Notes under the pieces: generated by a model
The model's database searches: none
Seen by the model: the letters and a program-made list of their open reading frames with translations, nothing else
What the model was told of the DNA's origin: nothing
Shown: positions 9,072 to 18,340 of the stretch, in pieces
Layout: every line of letters starts with the position of its first letter
Numbering within the stretch: the stretch's first letter is position 1
Made by a program: the position numbers and the translations under genes
Assembly: GCA_052386675.1 (NCBI GenBank)
Contig: JBQTJX010000007.1
Span: 31,126-95,125 of the forward strand
DNA length: 64,000 nt
Origin: RBG-16-66-20 sp052386675
GTDB taxonomy: Bacteria > Pseudomonadota > Gammaproteobacteria > Burkholderiales > SG8-39
Reading direction: 5' to 3'

Positions 9072-9680
9072 TTACTTCGGGGCGGTGTCGGCGAAGGCGG
9101 GGCGTTCCATCAGCTTGTCGTAGAGCTTCGCCAGGTTGGCGTAGCGGCTGCGCCATTCGACGCCGCCGGGCTTGCGGAAAGCCACCCAGCCAAGACAGGA
9201 TCCGACCGCGATGTCCGCGAGCGAATAGCGCTCGCCGTGGCACCAGGGCCGTTCGCCCAGCTCGGCCGCCATCTGCGCGAGGCTCCGCTCCAGCTTCCCC
9301 GTCTGCTTGGCGGCCCAGTCCCTGCTTTGCAGCTTCTTCGGGCGCAGCCCCTCGTAGCGAATGAGCAGCCCGGCGTCGAGCGCGCCGTCTGCGAGCGCTT
9401 CCCAGCGGCGAACCGCGACGCGGTCGCGGTTGTCGTCCGGGATCAGTCGCGAGATGGGCGAGACGCCGTCCAGGAATTCCACGATGACGCGGGAATCGAA
9501 CAGGGTCGAGCCGTCGTCGAGCACCAGCGTGGGCACCTTGCCCAGCGGGTTGAGCGCATTGACCGCGTTCTCCGGCGGATTGACGTCCACCGTCTCGAAG
9601 TCGCAGTCGATCTTCTTCTCCGCAAGCACGATGCGCACCTTGCGGGTGTAGGGGCTGGGTCCGGAACCGAGGAGTCTCAT
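9072..9680 (-). CDS. Glutathione S-transferase family protein
   Basis: A 202-residue GST. The N-terminal thioredoxin fold has the active-site region SGPSPYTRKVRIVLAEK, the cis-proline in GKVPTLVLDDG and the glutathione-contacting TLFDSRVIVEFLD. An all-helical C-terminal domain follows (SLADIAVGSCLGWV). It may conjugate or reduce electrophiles; substrate unknown. A TATAAT hexamer (plus-strand ATTATA 9692-9697) stands 11 nt before the ATG. The stop codon lies 2 bp from the REP-like palindrome that separates it from mnmA. Confidence 0.9.
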   Translation of the reverse strand: MRLLGSGPSPYTRKVRIVLAEKKIDCDFETVDVNPPENAVNALNPLGKVPTLVLDDGSTLFDSRVIVEFLDGVSPISRLIPDDNRDRVAVRRWEALADGALDAGLLIRYEGLRPKKLQSRDWAAKQTGKLERSLAQMAAELGERPWCHGERYSLADIAVGSCLGWVAFRKPGGVEWRSRYANLAKLYDKLMERPAFADTAPK

Positions 9681-9730
9681 GGCGGGCGCGGATTATAGCG
9701 TTTCGGAAGGGGTGGCTGGAGGTGCGCCTC

Positions 9731-9743
9731 TATAATAGGGGCC
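9731..9743 (+). promoter_or_regulatory. Perfect -10 box directly before purB
   Basis: A consensus TATAAT (9731-9736) is followed by only 7 nt before the purB ATG (9744). Transcription would begin at or next to the A of the start codon, giving a leaderless mRNA. The intervening AGGGG is too close to act as a normal ribosome site if transcription starts where expected. No good -35 is seen. Confidence 0.55.
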
Positions 9744-11108
9744 ATGCCCTCGCCGCTCACCGCGCTGTCGCCGCTCGATGGCCGGTATGCCCGGTCCGCC
9801 GACCCTCTCAGGCCCTATTTCAGCGAACTGGCGCTGATCCGGTATCGCGTGCGCGTCGAGCTTGCCTGGCTGCGCGCGCTTGCCGCCGAGAAGGCGCTGG
9901 CCGAGATCCGGCCGTTCTCGAAGCCGACGCTGGCGGCGCTGGACAAGCTGGTCGCGGACTTCGGCGAGAAGGACGGCGAAGCCATCAAGGCGATCGAGGC
10001 GCGCACCAACCACGACGTCAAGGCGATCGAGTACTGGCTGAAGGCGAAGCTGGCGAAGAACCGCGAAGTACAGCAGGCGCTGGAGTTCATCCATTTCGCG
10101 GCCACCTCCGAGGACATCAACAACCTGGCCTACGCACTGATGCTGGCCGAGGCGCGCGACCAGGTCATCCTGCCCCGGCTGGATCGCATCGCCGCGACGC
10201 TGCGGGACATGGCACATCGCCACGCGAAGCAGCCCATGCTCTCGCGCACGCACGGGCAGCCGGCCTCGCCCACCACGCTGGGCAAGGAGCTGGCGAACGT
10301 GGTCCACCGGCTGCAGCGCGCGCGGGCGCGCATGGCGGCGATCCCGGTCCTGGGCAAGAAGAACGGCGCAACCGGGAATTACCACGCGCACGCCGTGGCC
10401 TACCCGAAGTTCGACTGGGCGCGCTTCTGCCGCCGCTTCGTCGAAGGCCTGGGGCTGGAGTTCAATCTCTACACCACGCAGATCGAGCCGCATGATTCCT
10501 ATGCGGAGCTGTTCGACGCCGTGGCACGGACCAACAGCATCCTGCTCGACCTGGACCGCGACCTCTGGGGTTACATTTCCCTGGGCTACTTCCGGCAGAA
10601 GCTGAAGGCGGGCGAGGTCGGCTCCTCCACCATGCCGCACAAGGTCAACCCGATCGACTTCGAGAATTCCGAGGGCAATATCGGCATCGCCAATGCCCTC
10701 CTGCGGCACCTGTCGGAGAAGCTGCCGGTGTCGCGCTGGCAGCGCGACCTGTCGGACTCCACCGCGCTGCGCAACGCCGGCAACGCCTTCGGCCACACGC
10801 TGCTCGCCTGGGGCGCCTGCGAGCGCGGCCTGGCCAAGCTCGAGGCCGATCCGGCGCGCATGGCGGCCGACCTGGACGCCAATTGGGAAGTGCTCACCGA
10901 AGCGGTGCAACAGGTGATGCGCCGCCATGGCGTGCCAGAGGCCTACGAGAAACTGAAGACGCTCGCGCGCGGCAAGCGCCTGGACCGGCGCCAGCTCGCC
11001 GCGTTCATCCGCACGCTGCCGTTGCCGGCCGAGGCGAAGCAGCGCCTGCTCGCCCTCACGCCGGCCACCTACACCGGCCTCGCCGCGTCGCTCGCGAAGC
11101 GGATATGA
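9744..11108 (+). CDS. purB: Adenylosuccinate lyase
   Basis: A 454-residue fumarase-superfamily lyase acting twice in purine synthesis (SAICAR to AICAR, and adenylosuccinate to AMP). It carries the signature GSSTMPHKVNPIDFEN on the flexible loop, with the catalytic Ser in that loop, and the conserved SRTHGQPASPTTLGKE. The length matches the E. coli-type enzyme. The nudJ-mnmA-...-purB order is common in proteobacteria. The stop overlaps the start of the next gene (ATGA). Confidence 0.97.
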   Translation: MPSPLTALSPLDGRYARSADPLRPYFSELALIRYRVRVELAWLRALAAEKALAEIRPFSKPTLAALDKLVADFGEKDGEAIKAIEARTNHDVKAIEYWLKAKLAKNREVQQALEFIHFAATSEDINNLAYALMLAEARDQVILPRLDRIAATLRDMAHRHAKQPMLSRTHGQPASPTTLGKELANVVHRLQRARARMAAIPVLGKKNGATGNYHAHAVAYPKFDWARFCRRFVEGLGLEFNLYTTQIEPHDSYAELFDAVARTNSILLDLDRDLWGYISLGYFRQKLKAGEVGSSTMPHKVNPIDFENSEGNIGIANALLRHLSEKLPVSRWQRDLSDSTALRNAGNAFGHTLLAWGACERGLAKLEADPARMAADLDANWEVLTEAVQQVMRRHGVPEAYEKLKTLARGKRLDRRQLAAFIRTLPLPAEAKQRLLALTPATYTGLAASLAKRI

Positions 11109-11920
11109 GGTCACTCCTCGCGGCGCTGGCCGCGATCGCGGCGGCGGGCGTCGTGGCGCCGGCGCAGGCGCAGGCGCAGGCACCGGCGCGCGAGATCGTC
11201 ACCCTCCAGACCCGGCCTGGCGTCACGCAATCGTTTTTCCTCGCCGGCATGGGCGAGGTGAAGCCGCTGGCCGCGGCCTTGCTGTTCATCGGTGGCGGCG
11301 GCGGCATCCGCCTGCGCATGGAGGACGGCCAGATCCGGTTCGGCGCGCAGAACTTCCTGCCGCGCTCGCGCCTGGAGTTCATCCGCAACGGCATCCTGCC
11401 GGTGATCATGGACAACCCCAGCGACCAGCAGGGCGGCGCCGGCATGAGCGATGATTTCCGCATCGGCCGCGAGCACCTTGCCGATGTGCGCGCCGTGGTT
11501 GCGGAGGTGAAGCGGCGCCATCCGGGACTGCCCGTGTTCCTCGTGGGCACCAGCCGCAGCACCATTTCGGTCGCGCACCTCGGCGCGGAGATGGCGGGCG
11601 CCGTGGACGGAATCGTGCTCAGTTCCTCGCTCTGGCGGACCCGGCATCCAGGCTCGCTGCAGTGGTTCGACTGGCGCGGCCTGCGCCTGCCGGCGCTGCT
11701 CGTGCACCATCGCGAGGACGCCTGCTTCGCGACGCTCTACAACGACATGCCCTCGGGCGCGGCGAAGCTGCCGCTGGTGTCGGTGAAAGGCGGCAAGCCG
11801 CCCGAGTCGGGACCCTGCGAGCCGCTTGCGGCGCACGGCTTCTTCGGCAAGGAGGCCCAGACCGTGGACGCGATCGCCGCGTGGATGCTGAAGAAGCCCT
11901 ACCGCAACGAGGTCGATTGA
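11105..11920 (+). CDS. Exported alpha/beta-hydrolase-like protein
   Basis: A 271-residue protein with a signal peptide (residues 1 to about 25, AAAGVVAPAQAQAQA). The body has alpha/beta-hydrolase features: LLFIGGGGGIRL as a possible oxyanion strand, the nucleophile elbow VGTSRST (Gly-x-Ser-x-Ser), and a late His in AAHGFFGKE. The predicted location is the periplasm. Cys pairs near DACFATLY and SGPCEPL may form a disulfide. The ATG overlaps the purB TGA, so the gene is coupled to purB although functionally unrelated. No specific substrate can be assigned. Confidence 0.7.
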   Translation: MRSLLAALAAIAAAGVVAPAQAQAQAPAREIVTLQTRPGVTQSFFLAGMGEVKPLAAALLFIGGGGGIRLRMEDGQIRFGAQNFLPRSRLEFIRNGILPVIMDNPSDQQGGAGMSDDFRIGREHLADVRAVVAEVKRRHPGLPVFLVGTSRSTISVAHLGAEMAGAVDGIVLSSSLWRTRHPGSLQWFDWRGLRLPALLVHHREDACFATLYNDMPSGAAKLPLVSVKGGKPPESGPCEPLAAHGFFGKEAQTVDAIAAWMLKKPYRNEVD

Positions 11921-11937
11921 GAAGGATCCGGTTTCCC

Positions 11938-13953
11938 ATGCTGCACGCCGCCACCATCCTGCTGTCCGCCTTCCTGCTGTTCCTGGTGCAACCGCTGATC
12001 GCGCGCATCATCCTGCCGTGGTTCGGCGGCACCGCTGCGGTGTGGACGACCTGCATGCTGTTCTTCCAGACCATCCTGCTCGCCGGCTATGCCTACGCCC
12101 ATGGCACCAACGCGAGGCTGTCGCCGCGGACCCAGGCGATCCTGCACACGGTGCTGCTCGCCGCAGCGGTGGCCACGCTGCCGATCGCGCCCGGGGATGC
12201 CTGGAAGCCGACCGGCGAGGAGGAACCGGTGTCGCGCATCCTGCTGCTGCTCGCGGTCGCGGTGGGCCTGCCGTATTTCCTGCTCTCGGCCACCAGCCCG
12301 CTGGTGCAGGCCTGGTTCGCGCGCGCCCGGCCCGGCGAGAATCCCTACCGCCTGTTCGCGGTGTCCAACTTTGCTTCGCTGGTGGCGCTCATCGGCTACC
12401 CGTTCCTGGTCGAGCCCTGGCTGAGCACCAGCCAGCAGGTGGCGTACTGGTCGTGGCTGTTCGCCGCGTTCGCCGTGCTGTGCGCGGTGCTCTCCTGGCG
12501 CAGCGTGCGCCCGGTGGTCGCCGGTCCTGCGTCCGCCGCCGCCGCGGGGCCGGCGCCCAAGCCGGCCCGTTCCGACTACGTGTTGTGGCTGTCGCTGTCC
12601 GCGGCGGGTTCGGTGCTTCTGCTGGCGGTGACCAACCACATCACCCAGAACGTGGCCGCGATGCCCATGCTGTGGCTGGCGCCGCTCACGCTGTACCTGC
12701 TCACCTTCATCATTGCCTTCGAGGGCGGGCGGCTTTATCGCGTCGAGGTGCTGTGGAGCTTCGTGCTGGTCTGGCTGGCGGGCATGGGCTGGGTCCTGGC
12801 CGACCCGGACCACCAGTTCGACCTCTGGATCCAGCTCGGCATGTGGCTCTCGGGCCTGTTCGTGGCCTGCCTGTTCTGCCACGGCGAGCTGTACCGCTCG
12901 CGCCCGCACGAGCGCCACCTGACCGCGTTCTACCTGGTGATTTCAGCGGGTGGCGCGCTGGGCGGGTTGCTGGTGGCGGTGGTCGCGCCCCTGGTCTTTA
13001 ACGCCTACTACGAGCTGGGACTGGCGCTGATCGTGGTGGCGTTCCTGGCCGCGGTCCGCTTCGCGCCCATCAACGCCTATGCGCGCTACGGCAGCCTGGC
13101 GATCCTGCTCGCGGTGAGCGGCGCGGCGGCCTACGACGCCATGCGCTTCCAGCGCGACGTCTCGGTGTCGGCGCGCAATTTCTACGGCGTGCTGCGGGTG
13201 AAGGAGTACGGCACGCCGGACACGCCGGGCCACCTCAGGCGGCTGCTGCACGGGGTGATCATGCACGGCGAGCAGCACCTGCACGAGCCGCTGCGCACGC
13301 AGCTCACCACCTACTACCAGGCGAGCTCGGGCATTGGCGTCGCGCTGGAGGCGCGCCGCGAGCGTCCGGCGATCCGTGTCGGCCTGATCGGCCTGGGCAC
13401 CGGGACGCTGGCGGCCTGGGGGCGCAAGGGCGACGTCTACCGTTTCTACGAGATCAACCCCGAGGTCATCGCCGTGGCGCGGCGCGATTTCACCTACCTT
13501 GGCGACAGCGCGGCGACGATCGAGATGTCACTGGGCGACGCCCGCCTGAACCTGGAGCGCGAGGCGCCGCAGAACCTGGACGTGCTGGCGGTGGACGCGT
13601 TCTCCAGCGACGCCATCCCGGTGCACCTGATCACGAAGGAGGCACTGGCGGCCTACCTGCGCCACATGAAGCCCGACGGCATCGTCGCCTTCCATGTTTC
13701 CAACCGGTTCCTGGATCTCGTGCCGGTGGTGGGGCGCATCGCGAAGGAGAACGGCGCGCATGCGGTCGTTGTTTACGACGAGGGCGAGGGAAACGAGGAC
13801 AAGACCACGAGCGACTGGGTGCTGGTGTCGCGAGACCCGCAGGCCCTGGAAGCGCCGAAGATCAAGGCGGCCAAGCCCGTGGTTCCGGAAGAGCGCGCGG
13901 CGTGGCGCACCTGGACCGACGACTACTCCAACCTGGTCCAGATCCTGAAGTAG
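11938..13953 (+). CDS. Integral-membrane spermidine-synthase-like protein (fused MFS/methyltransferase fold)
   Basis: A 671-residue protein. The first roughly 400 residues contain about ten to twelve hydrophobic segments (beginning MLHAATILLSAFLLFLVQPL, then WFGGTAAVWTTCMLFFQT). A C-terminal Rossmann domain resembles spermidine synthase (IRVGLIGLGTGTLAAWG, VYRFYEINPEVIAVA, LDVLAVDAFSSDAIPVHL). This matches the widespread fused MFS/spermidine synthase family, whose true reaction is largely unknown. It need not make polyamines. The start follows the hydrolase gene by 17 bp, suggesting one transcript. Confidence 0.82.
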   Translation: MLHAATILLSAFLLFLVQPLIARIILPWFGGTAAVWTTCMLFFQTILLAGYAYAHGTNARLSPRTQAILHTVLLAAAVATLPIAPGDAWKPTGEEEPVSRILLLLAVAVGLPYFLLSATSPLVQAWFARARPGENPYRLFAVSNFASLVALIGYPFLVEPWLSTSQQVAYWSWLFAAFAVLCAVLSWRSVRPVVAGPASAAAAGPAPKPARSDYVLWLSLSAAGSVLLLAVTNHITQNVAAMPMLWLAPLTLYLLTFIIAFEGGRLYRVEVLWSFVLVWLAGMGWVLADPDHQFDLWIQLGMWLSGLFVACLFCHGELYRSRPHERHLTAFYLVISAGGALGGLLVAVVAPLVFNAYYELGLALIVVAFLAAVRFAPINAYARYGSLAILLAVSGAAAYDAMRFQRDVSVSARNFYGVLRVKEYGTPDTPGHLRRLLHGVIMHGEQHLHEPLRTQLTTYYQASSGIGVALEARRERPAIRVGLIGLGTGTLAAWGRKGDVYRFYEINPEVIAVARRDFTYLGDSAATIEMSLGDARLNLEREAPQNLDVLAVDAFSSDAIPVHLITKEALAAYLRHMKPDGIVAFHVSNRFLDLVPVVGRIAKENGAHAVVVYDEGEGNEDKTTSDWVLVSRDPQALEAPKIKAAKPVVPEERAAWRTWTDDYSNLVQILK

Positions 13954-13962
13954 GGCGAAAAA

Positions 13963-14017
13963 CAGGGACGGACCACGATTTCCCCCGCGAGTCGCGGGAA
14001 ATCCTGGTCCGTCCCCG
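13963..14017. repeat. REP-like palindromic element, copy 2, with inner hairpin
   Basis: The left arm (13963-13983) is identical over 21 nt to the left arm of the copy at 9023. The right arm (13997-14017) pairs at 19 of 21 positions. The loop contains its own palindrome (CCCGCGA, G, TCGCGGG at 13984-13998), so the whole can form one long hairpin. It lies between convergent genes (spermidine-synthase-like and secF) and could stop transcription from both sides. Confidence 0.8.
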
Positions 14018-14019
14018 AT

Positions 14020-14961
14020 TTACACGACTGCGCCGGCGTTCTCGTCGCGCAGGTTCTTCTTCGGTGGCTTGATGAACTGGCTGCGGTCCACGCCCAGCCA
14101 CATCACCAGCGGGCTGGCGACCAGCACCGAGGAATAGATGCCGAAGCAGATGCCGATGGTGAGCGCGAGCGCGAAGTAGTGCAGCGCCGGACCGCCGAAG
14201 ATGAGCATGGTGGTGACCATGATCTGCGTCGAGCCGTGGGTGATGATGGTGCGCGAGATGGTGCCGGTGATGGCGGCGTCGATCACCTCGGGCACCGGCG
14301 CCTTCCTCATCTTGCGCAGGTTCTCACGCACCCGGTCGAACACCACTACCGATTCGTTGACCGAATAGCCCAGCACCGCCAGTACCGCGGCCAGCACCGG
14401 CAGCGAGAACTCCCACTGGAACAGGGCGAAGCAGCCCAGGATGATGATCACGTCGTGCAGGTTGGCGATGATCGCGGCGAGCCCGAAGCGCCACTCGAAG
14501 CGCAGCCACAGGTAGAGCACGATGCCCGCCGCGGTGACCAGCAGCGCGAGCGCGCCGTACTCGGCGAGCTCCTTGCCGACCTGCGGGCCGACGAACTCGA
14601 CGCGGCGCAGCTGTGCACTGGGGTCCTGCGCCTGCAGCAGCGCGCGCACCTTCTCAGAGGCCTCGGAGCTGGACTGGCCCTTTTCGACCGGCATGCGCAG
14701 CAGGACGTCGCGCGAGGAGCCGAAATTCTGCGCCTCGACCTTCAGGCCCGCCTTCTCCAGCGTGTCGCGGATCCTCTCGACGTTGGCCGGCTCCTTGAAG
14801 TTCACCTCGACCAGGGTGCCGCCGGTGAACTCGATGGAGAAATGCAGCCCCTTGGTGGCGAGGAAGAACACCGCGGCGAGGAAGGTGAGCAGGGAAATGA
14901 TGTTGAACACGAGCGCATACCGCATGAACGGTATGGTCTTGCGGATCTTGAAGAACTCCAT
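14020..14961 (-). CDS. secF: Protein translocase subunit SecF
   Basis: A 313-residue inner-membrane protein of the SecDF complex, which uses proton motive force to help pull preproteins across the membrane. It has a first membrane helix, the periplasmic domain with FTGGTLVEVNF, and a five-helix C-terminal bundle containing the conserved VLGYSVNESVVVFDRVREN and SRTIITHGSTQ. It lies 14 bp downstream of secD in the yajC-secD-secF operon. Its stop nearly abuts the REP-like hairpin. Confidence 0.97.
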   Translation of the reverse strand: MEFFKIRKTIPFMRYALVFNIISLLTFLAAVFFLATKGLHFSIEFTGGTLVEVNFKEPANVERIRDTLEKAGLKVEAQNFGSSRDVLLRMPVEKGQSSSEASEKVRALLQAQDPSAQLRRVEFVGPQVGKELAEYGALALLVTAAGIVLYLWLRFEWRFGLAAIIANLHDVIIILGCFALFQWEFSLPVLAAVLAVLGYSVNESVVVFDRVRENLRKMRKAPVPEVIDAAITGTISRTIITHGSTQIMVTTMLIFGGPALHYFALALTIGICFGIYSSVLVASPLVMWLGVDRSQFIKPPKKNLRDENAGAVV

Positions 14962-14975
14962 GGCGGGTCCTCAGC

Positions 14976-16814
14976 TCACTTCCAGGCGGTGTCGCCGATG
15001 GCGAGCTTGGCGACCTTGCGGCGATGGCCGTAGATCAGGTTGACGATCGCCCGCGACACGATCACCGAGGAGAAGATCGAGGTCAGGATGCCCAGGCAGT
15101 GGACCACGGCGAAGCCCCGCACCGGGCCGGAGCCGAAGATGAGCAGCGCGAGGCCCGCGATCATCGTGGTGACGTTGGAGTCCAGGATCGTGCCCCAGGC
15201 GCGCTCATAGCCGGCGGCGATCGCAGCCTGCGGCGACTGGCCGCCGCGGACTTCCTCCCGGATGCGCTCGTTGATCAGCACATTGGCGTCGATCGCCATG
15301 CCCAGCGTGAGGGCGATCGCCGCTATACCCGGCAGGGTGAGGGTGGCCTGCAGCAGCGACAGCAGCGCCACCAGGAACAGCAGGTTGACCCCGAGCGCGA
15401 TCGAGGAAACGACGCCGAACAGCGTGTAGTAGGCGCTCATGAAGACCACGATGGCGACGAAGCCCCATTGCGTGGCGCTGAAGCCCTTGTCGATGTTCTC
15501 CTTGCCCAGCGAGGGGCCGACGGTGCGCTCCTCCACGATCTCCATCGGCGCGGCCAGGGATCCGGCGCGGATGAGCAGCGACAGGTCGTTGGTCTCGGTG
15601 GGGGAGAACATGCCGGTGATCTGGAAGCGGCTGCCGAACTCGCCCTGGATGGTGGCCACCGACACCGCTTCGCCCTTGCCCTTCTCGAACAGGATGATGG
15701 CCATCAGCTTCTTCAGGTTCTCGCGCGTCATCTGGCGCATGATCCGGCCGCCGGCCTCGTTCAGCTCCACCGACACCGCCGGGCGCTGGTCCTGGTCGAA
15801 GGTGGCCTGCGCGCCGACGAACTGGTCGCCGGTGACCACGACCTGCTTGCGCGTCGGCACGTTGCTGATAGTGCCGTCGCGCTTTCTCTCCGGGAAGACG
15901 TCGACGTTGAAGGTGCTGCCGCTGCGCATCGCCTCCTCGTCCACCATGCGCACCTCGAGGGTCGCGGTGCGGCCGAGGATTTCCTTGGCGCGGGTGGTGT
16001 CCTGCACCCCCGGCAGCTGCACCACGATGCGGTCGGCGCCCTGCTGCTGGATCACCGGCTCGGCCACGCCCAGCTGGTTGACGCGGCGGTTCAGCGTCAG
16101 GATGTTCTGCTGGATGGCCTGTTCCTGCTCCTTTTTCTGCGCCTCGGGCTTCATCGTGGCGACCAGCAGCAGGTCCTGGCCGTCGTCGCGCTCGGTCAGC
16201 ACGAGGTCCGCCATGCGCGCGCCGATCTCGGCGCGTGCCTTGCCGCGCGTCTCGGCGTCGCGGAAGCGCAGCCGCAGCGACTGGCCGTCGCGGGCCACGC
16301 CGGCATGGCGGATGTTCTTCTCGCGCAACTGGCCACGGACATCGCCGGCGTAGGCCTCCATGCGCTTGGTGAGCGCCGCCTGCATGTCCACCTGCAGCAG
16401 GAAGTGCACGCCCCCGCGCAGGTCCAGCCCGAGGTACATCGGCAGGGCATTGATCGCGGTCAGCCAGGAAGGCGAGGCCGAAAGCAGGTTGAGCGCAACC
16501 ACGTAGGCCTTGTCCTGCGGATCCGGGTTGAGCGCCTTCTCGATGACGTCGCGTGCCTTCAGCTGGACGTCGGCGTCGGTGAAGCGCAGGCGCACCCCGC
16601 TCGCGTCCAGGATCATCCCGGTGGGCGGCGCGCCGGCCGCCTTCAGCGCGGGCTCCAGGCGCGACACCAGCGCCGCATCCACCTTGACCGTGGCGCGCCC
16701 CGCGGAGACCTGCACCGCCGGCGATTCGCCGAAGAAGTTGGGTACGGTGTAGACGAACGCGAGCAGCACGCAAAGCGCGATCAGCGCGTATTTCCAGACG
16801 GGGTAGCGGTTCAA
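14976..16814 (-). CDS. secD: Protein translocase subunit SecD
   Basis: A 612-residue partner of SecF. Residues about 8-28 form the first membrane helix. A long periplasmic domain follows, including LGLDLRGGVHFLLQVDM and the P1 head, and the C-terminal membrane bundle carries GMAIDANVLINERIREE with the conserved Asp and Arg. Length agrees with the proteobacterial protein. The gene is 7 bp downstream of yajC and cotranscribed. Confidence 0.97.
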   Translation of the reverse strand: MNRYPVWKYALIALCVLLAFVYTVPNFFGESPAVQVSAGRATVKVDAALVSRLEPALKAAGAPPTGMILDASGVRLRFTDADVQLKARDVIEKALNPDPQDKAYVVALNLLSASPSWLTAINALPMYLGLDLRGGVHFLLQVDMQAALTKRMEAYAGDVRGQLREKNIRHAGVARDGQSLRLRFRDAETRGKARAEIGARMADLVLTERDDGQDLLLVATMKPEAQKKEQEQAIQQNILTLNRRVNQLGVAEPVIQQQGADRIVVQLPGVQDTTRAKEILGRTATLEVRMVDEEAMRSGSTFNVDVFPERKRDGTISNVPTRKQVVVTGDQFVGAQATFDQDQRPAVSVELNEAGGRIMRQMTRENLKKLMAIILFEKGKGEAVSVATIQGEFGSRFQITGMFSPTETNDLSLLIRAGSLAAPMEIVEERTVGPSLGKENIDKGFSATQWGFVAIVVFMSAYYTLFGVVSSIALGVNLLFLVALLSLLQATLTLPGIAAIALTLGMAIDANVLINERIREEVRGGQSPQAAIAAGYERAWGTILDSNVTTMIAGLALLIFGSGPVRGFAVVHCLGILTSIFSSVIVSRAIVNLIYGHRRKVAKLAIGDTAWK

Positions 16815-16821
16815 ACTTCGA

Positions 16822-17151
16822 CTACTGCAGGCTCTTGATGGTGCCCTTGGGCAGGGGCAGCTGCACCGCGGCGCGCTGCACCACGATTTCGGTCTCAGGG
16901 GCGACTTCCACCGTGACGTAGCTGTCAGCCACCTTGGTGATCTTCCCTACCACGCCGCCTGCGGTGACCACTTCGTCGCCCTTCTGCAGCGCGTCCACCA
17001 TGGCCTTGTGTTCCTTCTGGCGCTTCATCTGCGGCCGGATCATCAGGAACCACAGCAGCACGAACATCAGGATGATCGGCAGGAAGCCGAGCAACCCGGC
17101 ATCGCCGCCGGCGCCGCCGGTGGCCTGAGCGTATGCGGAACTGATGAGCAC
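16822..17151 (-). CDS. yajC: Preprotein translocase subunit YajC
   Basis: A 109-residue single-span membrane protein of the SecDF-YajC subcomplex. The hydrophobic segment (LLGFLPIILMFVLLWFLMIRP) is followed by the typical PQMKRQKEHKAMVDALQKGDEVVTAGG. Start is GTG at 17151, preceded by an AGGAG ribosome site. A TATAAT hexamer (plus-strand ATTATA 17195-17200) lies 43 nt upstream and overlaps the 3' end of tgt, so yajC-secDF can be transcribed separately from queA-tgt. Confidence 0.96.
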   Translation of the reverse strand: MLISSAYAQATGGAGGDAGLLGFLPIILMFVLLWFLMIRPQMKRQKEHKAMVDALQKGDEVVTAGGVVGKITKVADSYVTVEVAPETEIVVQRAAVQLPLPKGTIKSLQ

Positions 17152-17202
17152 GTGGACTCCTGGAATGTCCCGGAAGGGACTGAAAAAGCGGGCAATTATA
17201 CT

Positions 17203-18330
17203 CTAGGACGGGTCCGCTCCCGCTTCGTTCCCCCGCTGGCGGCGCCCATCCAGCAGGCGGGTTGCGGTCCCGGCCAGGGTTCCGGCCTCGATGGCGCTGC
17301 GCAGCTCGCGCATCAGCCCGAGGTAGTAATGCAGGTTGTGGATCGTGTTCAGGCGCGCGCCCAGGATCTCGTTCGCCTTCTGCAGGTGGTAGAGGTAGGC
17401 CCGGCTGAAGTTGGCGCAGGCATAGCAGCCGCATTCCTCATCCAGCGGCCTCGGGTCATCGCGCCAGCGGGCGTTGCGGATCTTGACGTCGCCCGAGCGC
17501 GTGAAGAGCCACCCATTGCGCGCATTCCGCGTTGGCAGCACGCAGTCGAACATGTCGATGCCCGCCTGCACCGCCTCGATCAGGTCCTCTGGAGTCCCCA
17601 TGCCCATCAGGTAGCGAGGCCGGTCGGCGGGAAGGGCGGGGGCGCAGTGGGCGAGGATGCGCGAGCGCTCGCTCGCCGGCTCGCCCACGGCGAGTCCGCC
17701 GATGGCGTAGCCGTCGAAGCCGATGCCGGCCAGTCTCGCCAGCGACTCGTCGCGCAGCGCGGGGTAGACGCTGCCCTGCACGATGCCGAAGAGGGCATTG
17801 CCGTTTCCTTCATGCGCTCGTTTCGAGCGCTCGGCCCAGCGCATGCTCAACTCCATGGATTGGCGGGCCTCGGCCTCGGTGGCCGGGTAGGGCGTGCATT
17901 CATCGAACGCCATCACGATGTCGGAGTCGAGCGCACGCTGGATGCGCATGGATTCCTCGGGCGTAAGCAGCAGCTTGTCGCCGTTGATGGGCGAGGCGAA
18001 GGTGGCGCCTTCCTCCGTGATCCTGCGCATGGCGCCCAGGCTGAACACCTGGAAGCCGCCCGAATCGGTGAGGATCGGTCCCTTCCAGCCCATGAAGCGG
18101 TGCAGGCCGCCGTGCTTCTCGATGATCCCGGTTCCCGGCCGCAGCCAGAGGTGGAAGGTGTTGCCGAGCACGATCTGCGCCCCCAGCCCTTCCAGCTCCA
18201 GCGGCGACATCGCCTTCACCGTGCCGTAGGTGCCCACCGGCATGAAGGCCGGGGTATCGACCGCGCCATGTGCCAGTTCCAGGCGGCCGCGGCGCGCGGC
18301 GCCGTCGCGATGGCTGACCGTGAATTTCAT
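17203..18330 (-). CDS. tgt: Queuine tRNA-ribosyltransferase
   Basis: A 375-residue enzyme that swaps guanine 34 for preQ1 in Asp, Asn, His and Tyr tRNAs. It shows the substrate-pocket GPILTDSGGFQVFSL, the GGLAVGEP loop, and a zinc site near the C-terminus in ECGCYACANFSRAYLYHL. It lies 10 bp downstream of queA, the standard queA-tgt-yajC-secDF order of proteobacteria. Confidence 0.97.
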   Translation of the reverse strand: MKFTVSHRDGAARRGRLELAHGAVDTPAFMPVGTYGTVKAMSPLELEGLGAQIVLGNTFHLWLRPGTGIIEKHGGLHRFMGWKGPILTDSGGFQVFSLGAMRRITEEGATFASPINGDKLLLTPEESMRIQRALDSDIVMAFDECTPYPATEAEARQSMELSMRWAERSKRAHEGNGNALFGIVQGSVYPALRDESLARLAGIGFDGYAIGGLAVGEPASERSRILAHCAPALPADRPRYLMGMGTPEDLIEAVQAGIDMFDCVLPTRNARNGWLFTRSGDVKIRNARWRDDPRPLDEECGCYACANFSRAYLYHLQKANEILGARLNTIHNLHYYLGLMRELRSAIEAGTLAGTATRLLDGRRQRGNEAGADPS

Positions 18331-18340
18331 CCGGCCCGCT

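Noticed and set aside
15024..16838. 604-codon antisense frame opposite secD
   Set aside because: Shadow of secD; composition is dominated by His, Gln, Arg and Asp from the reverse reading of GC-rich codons.
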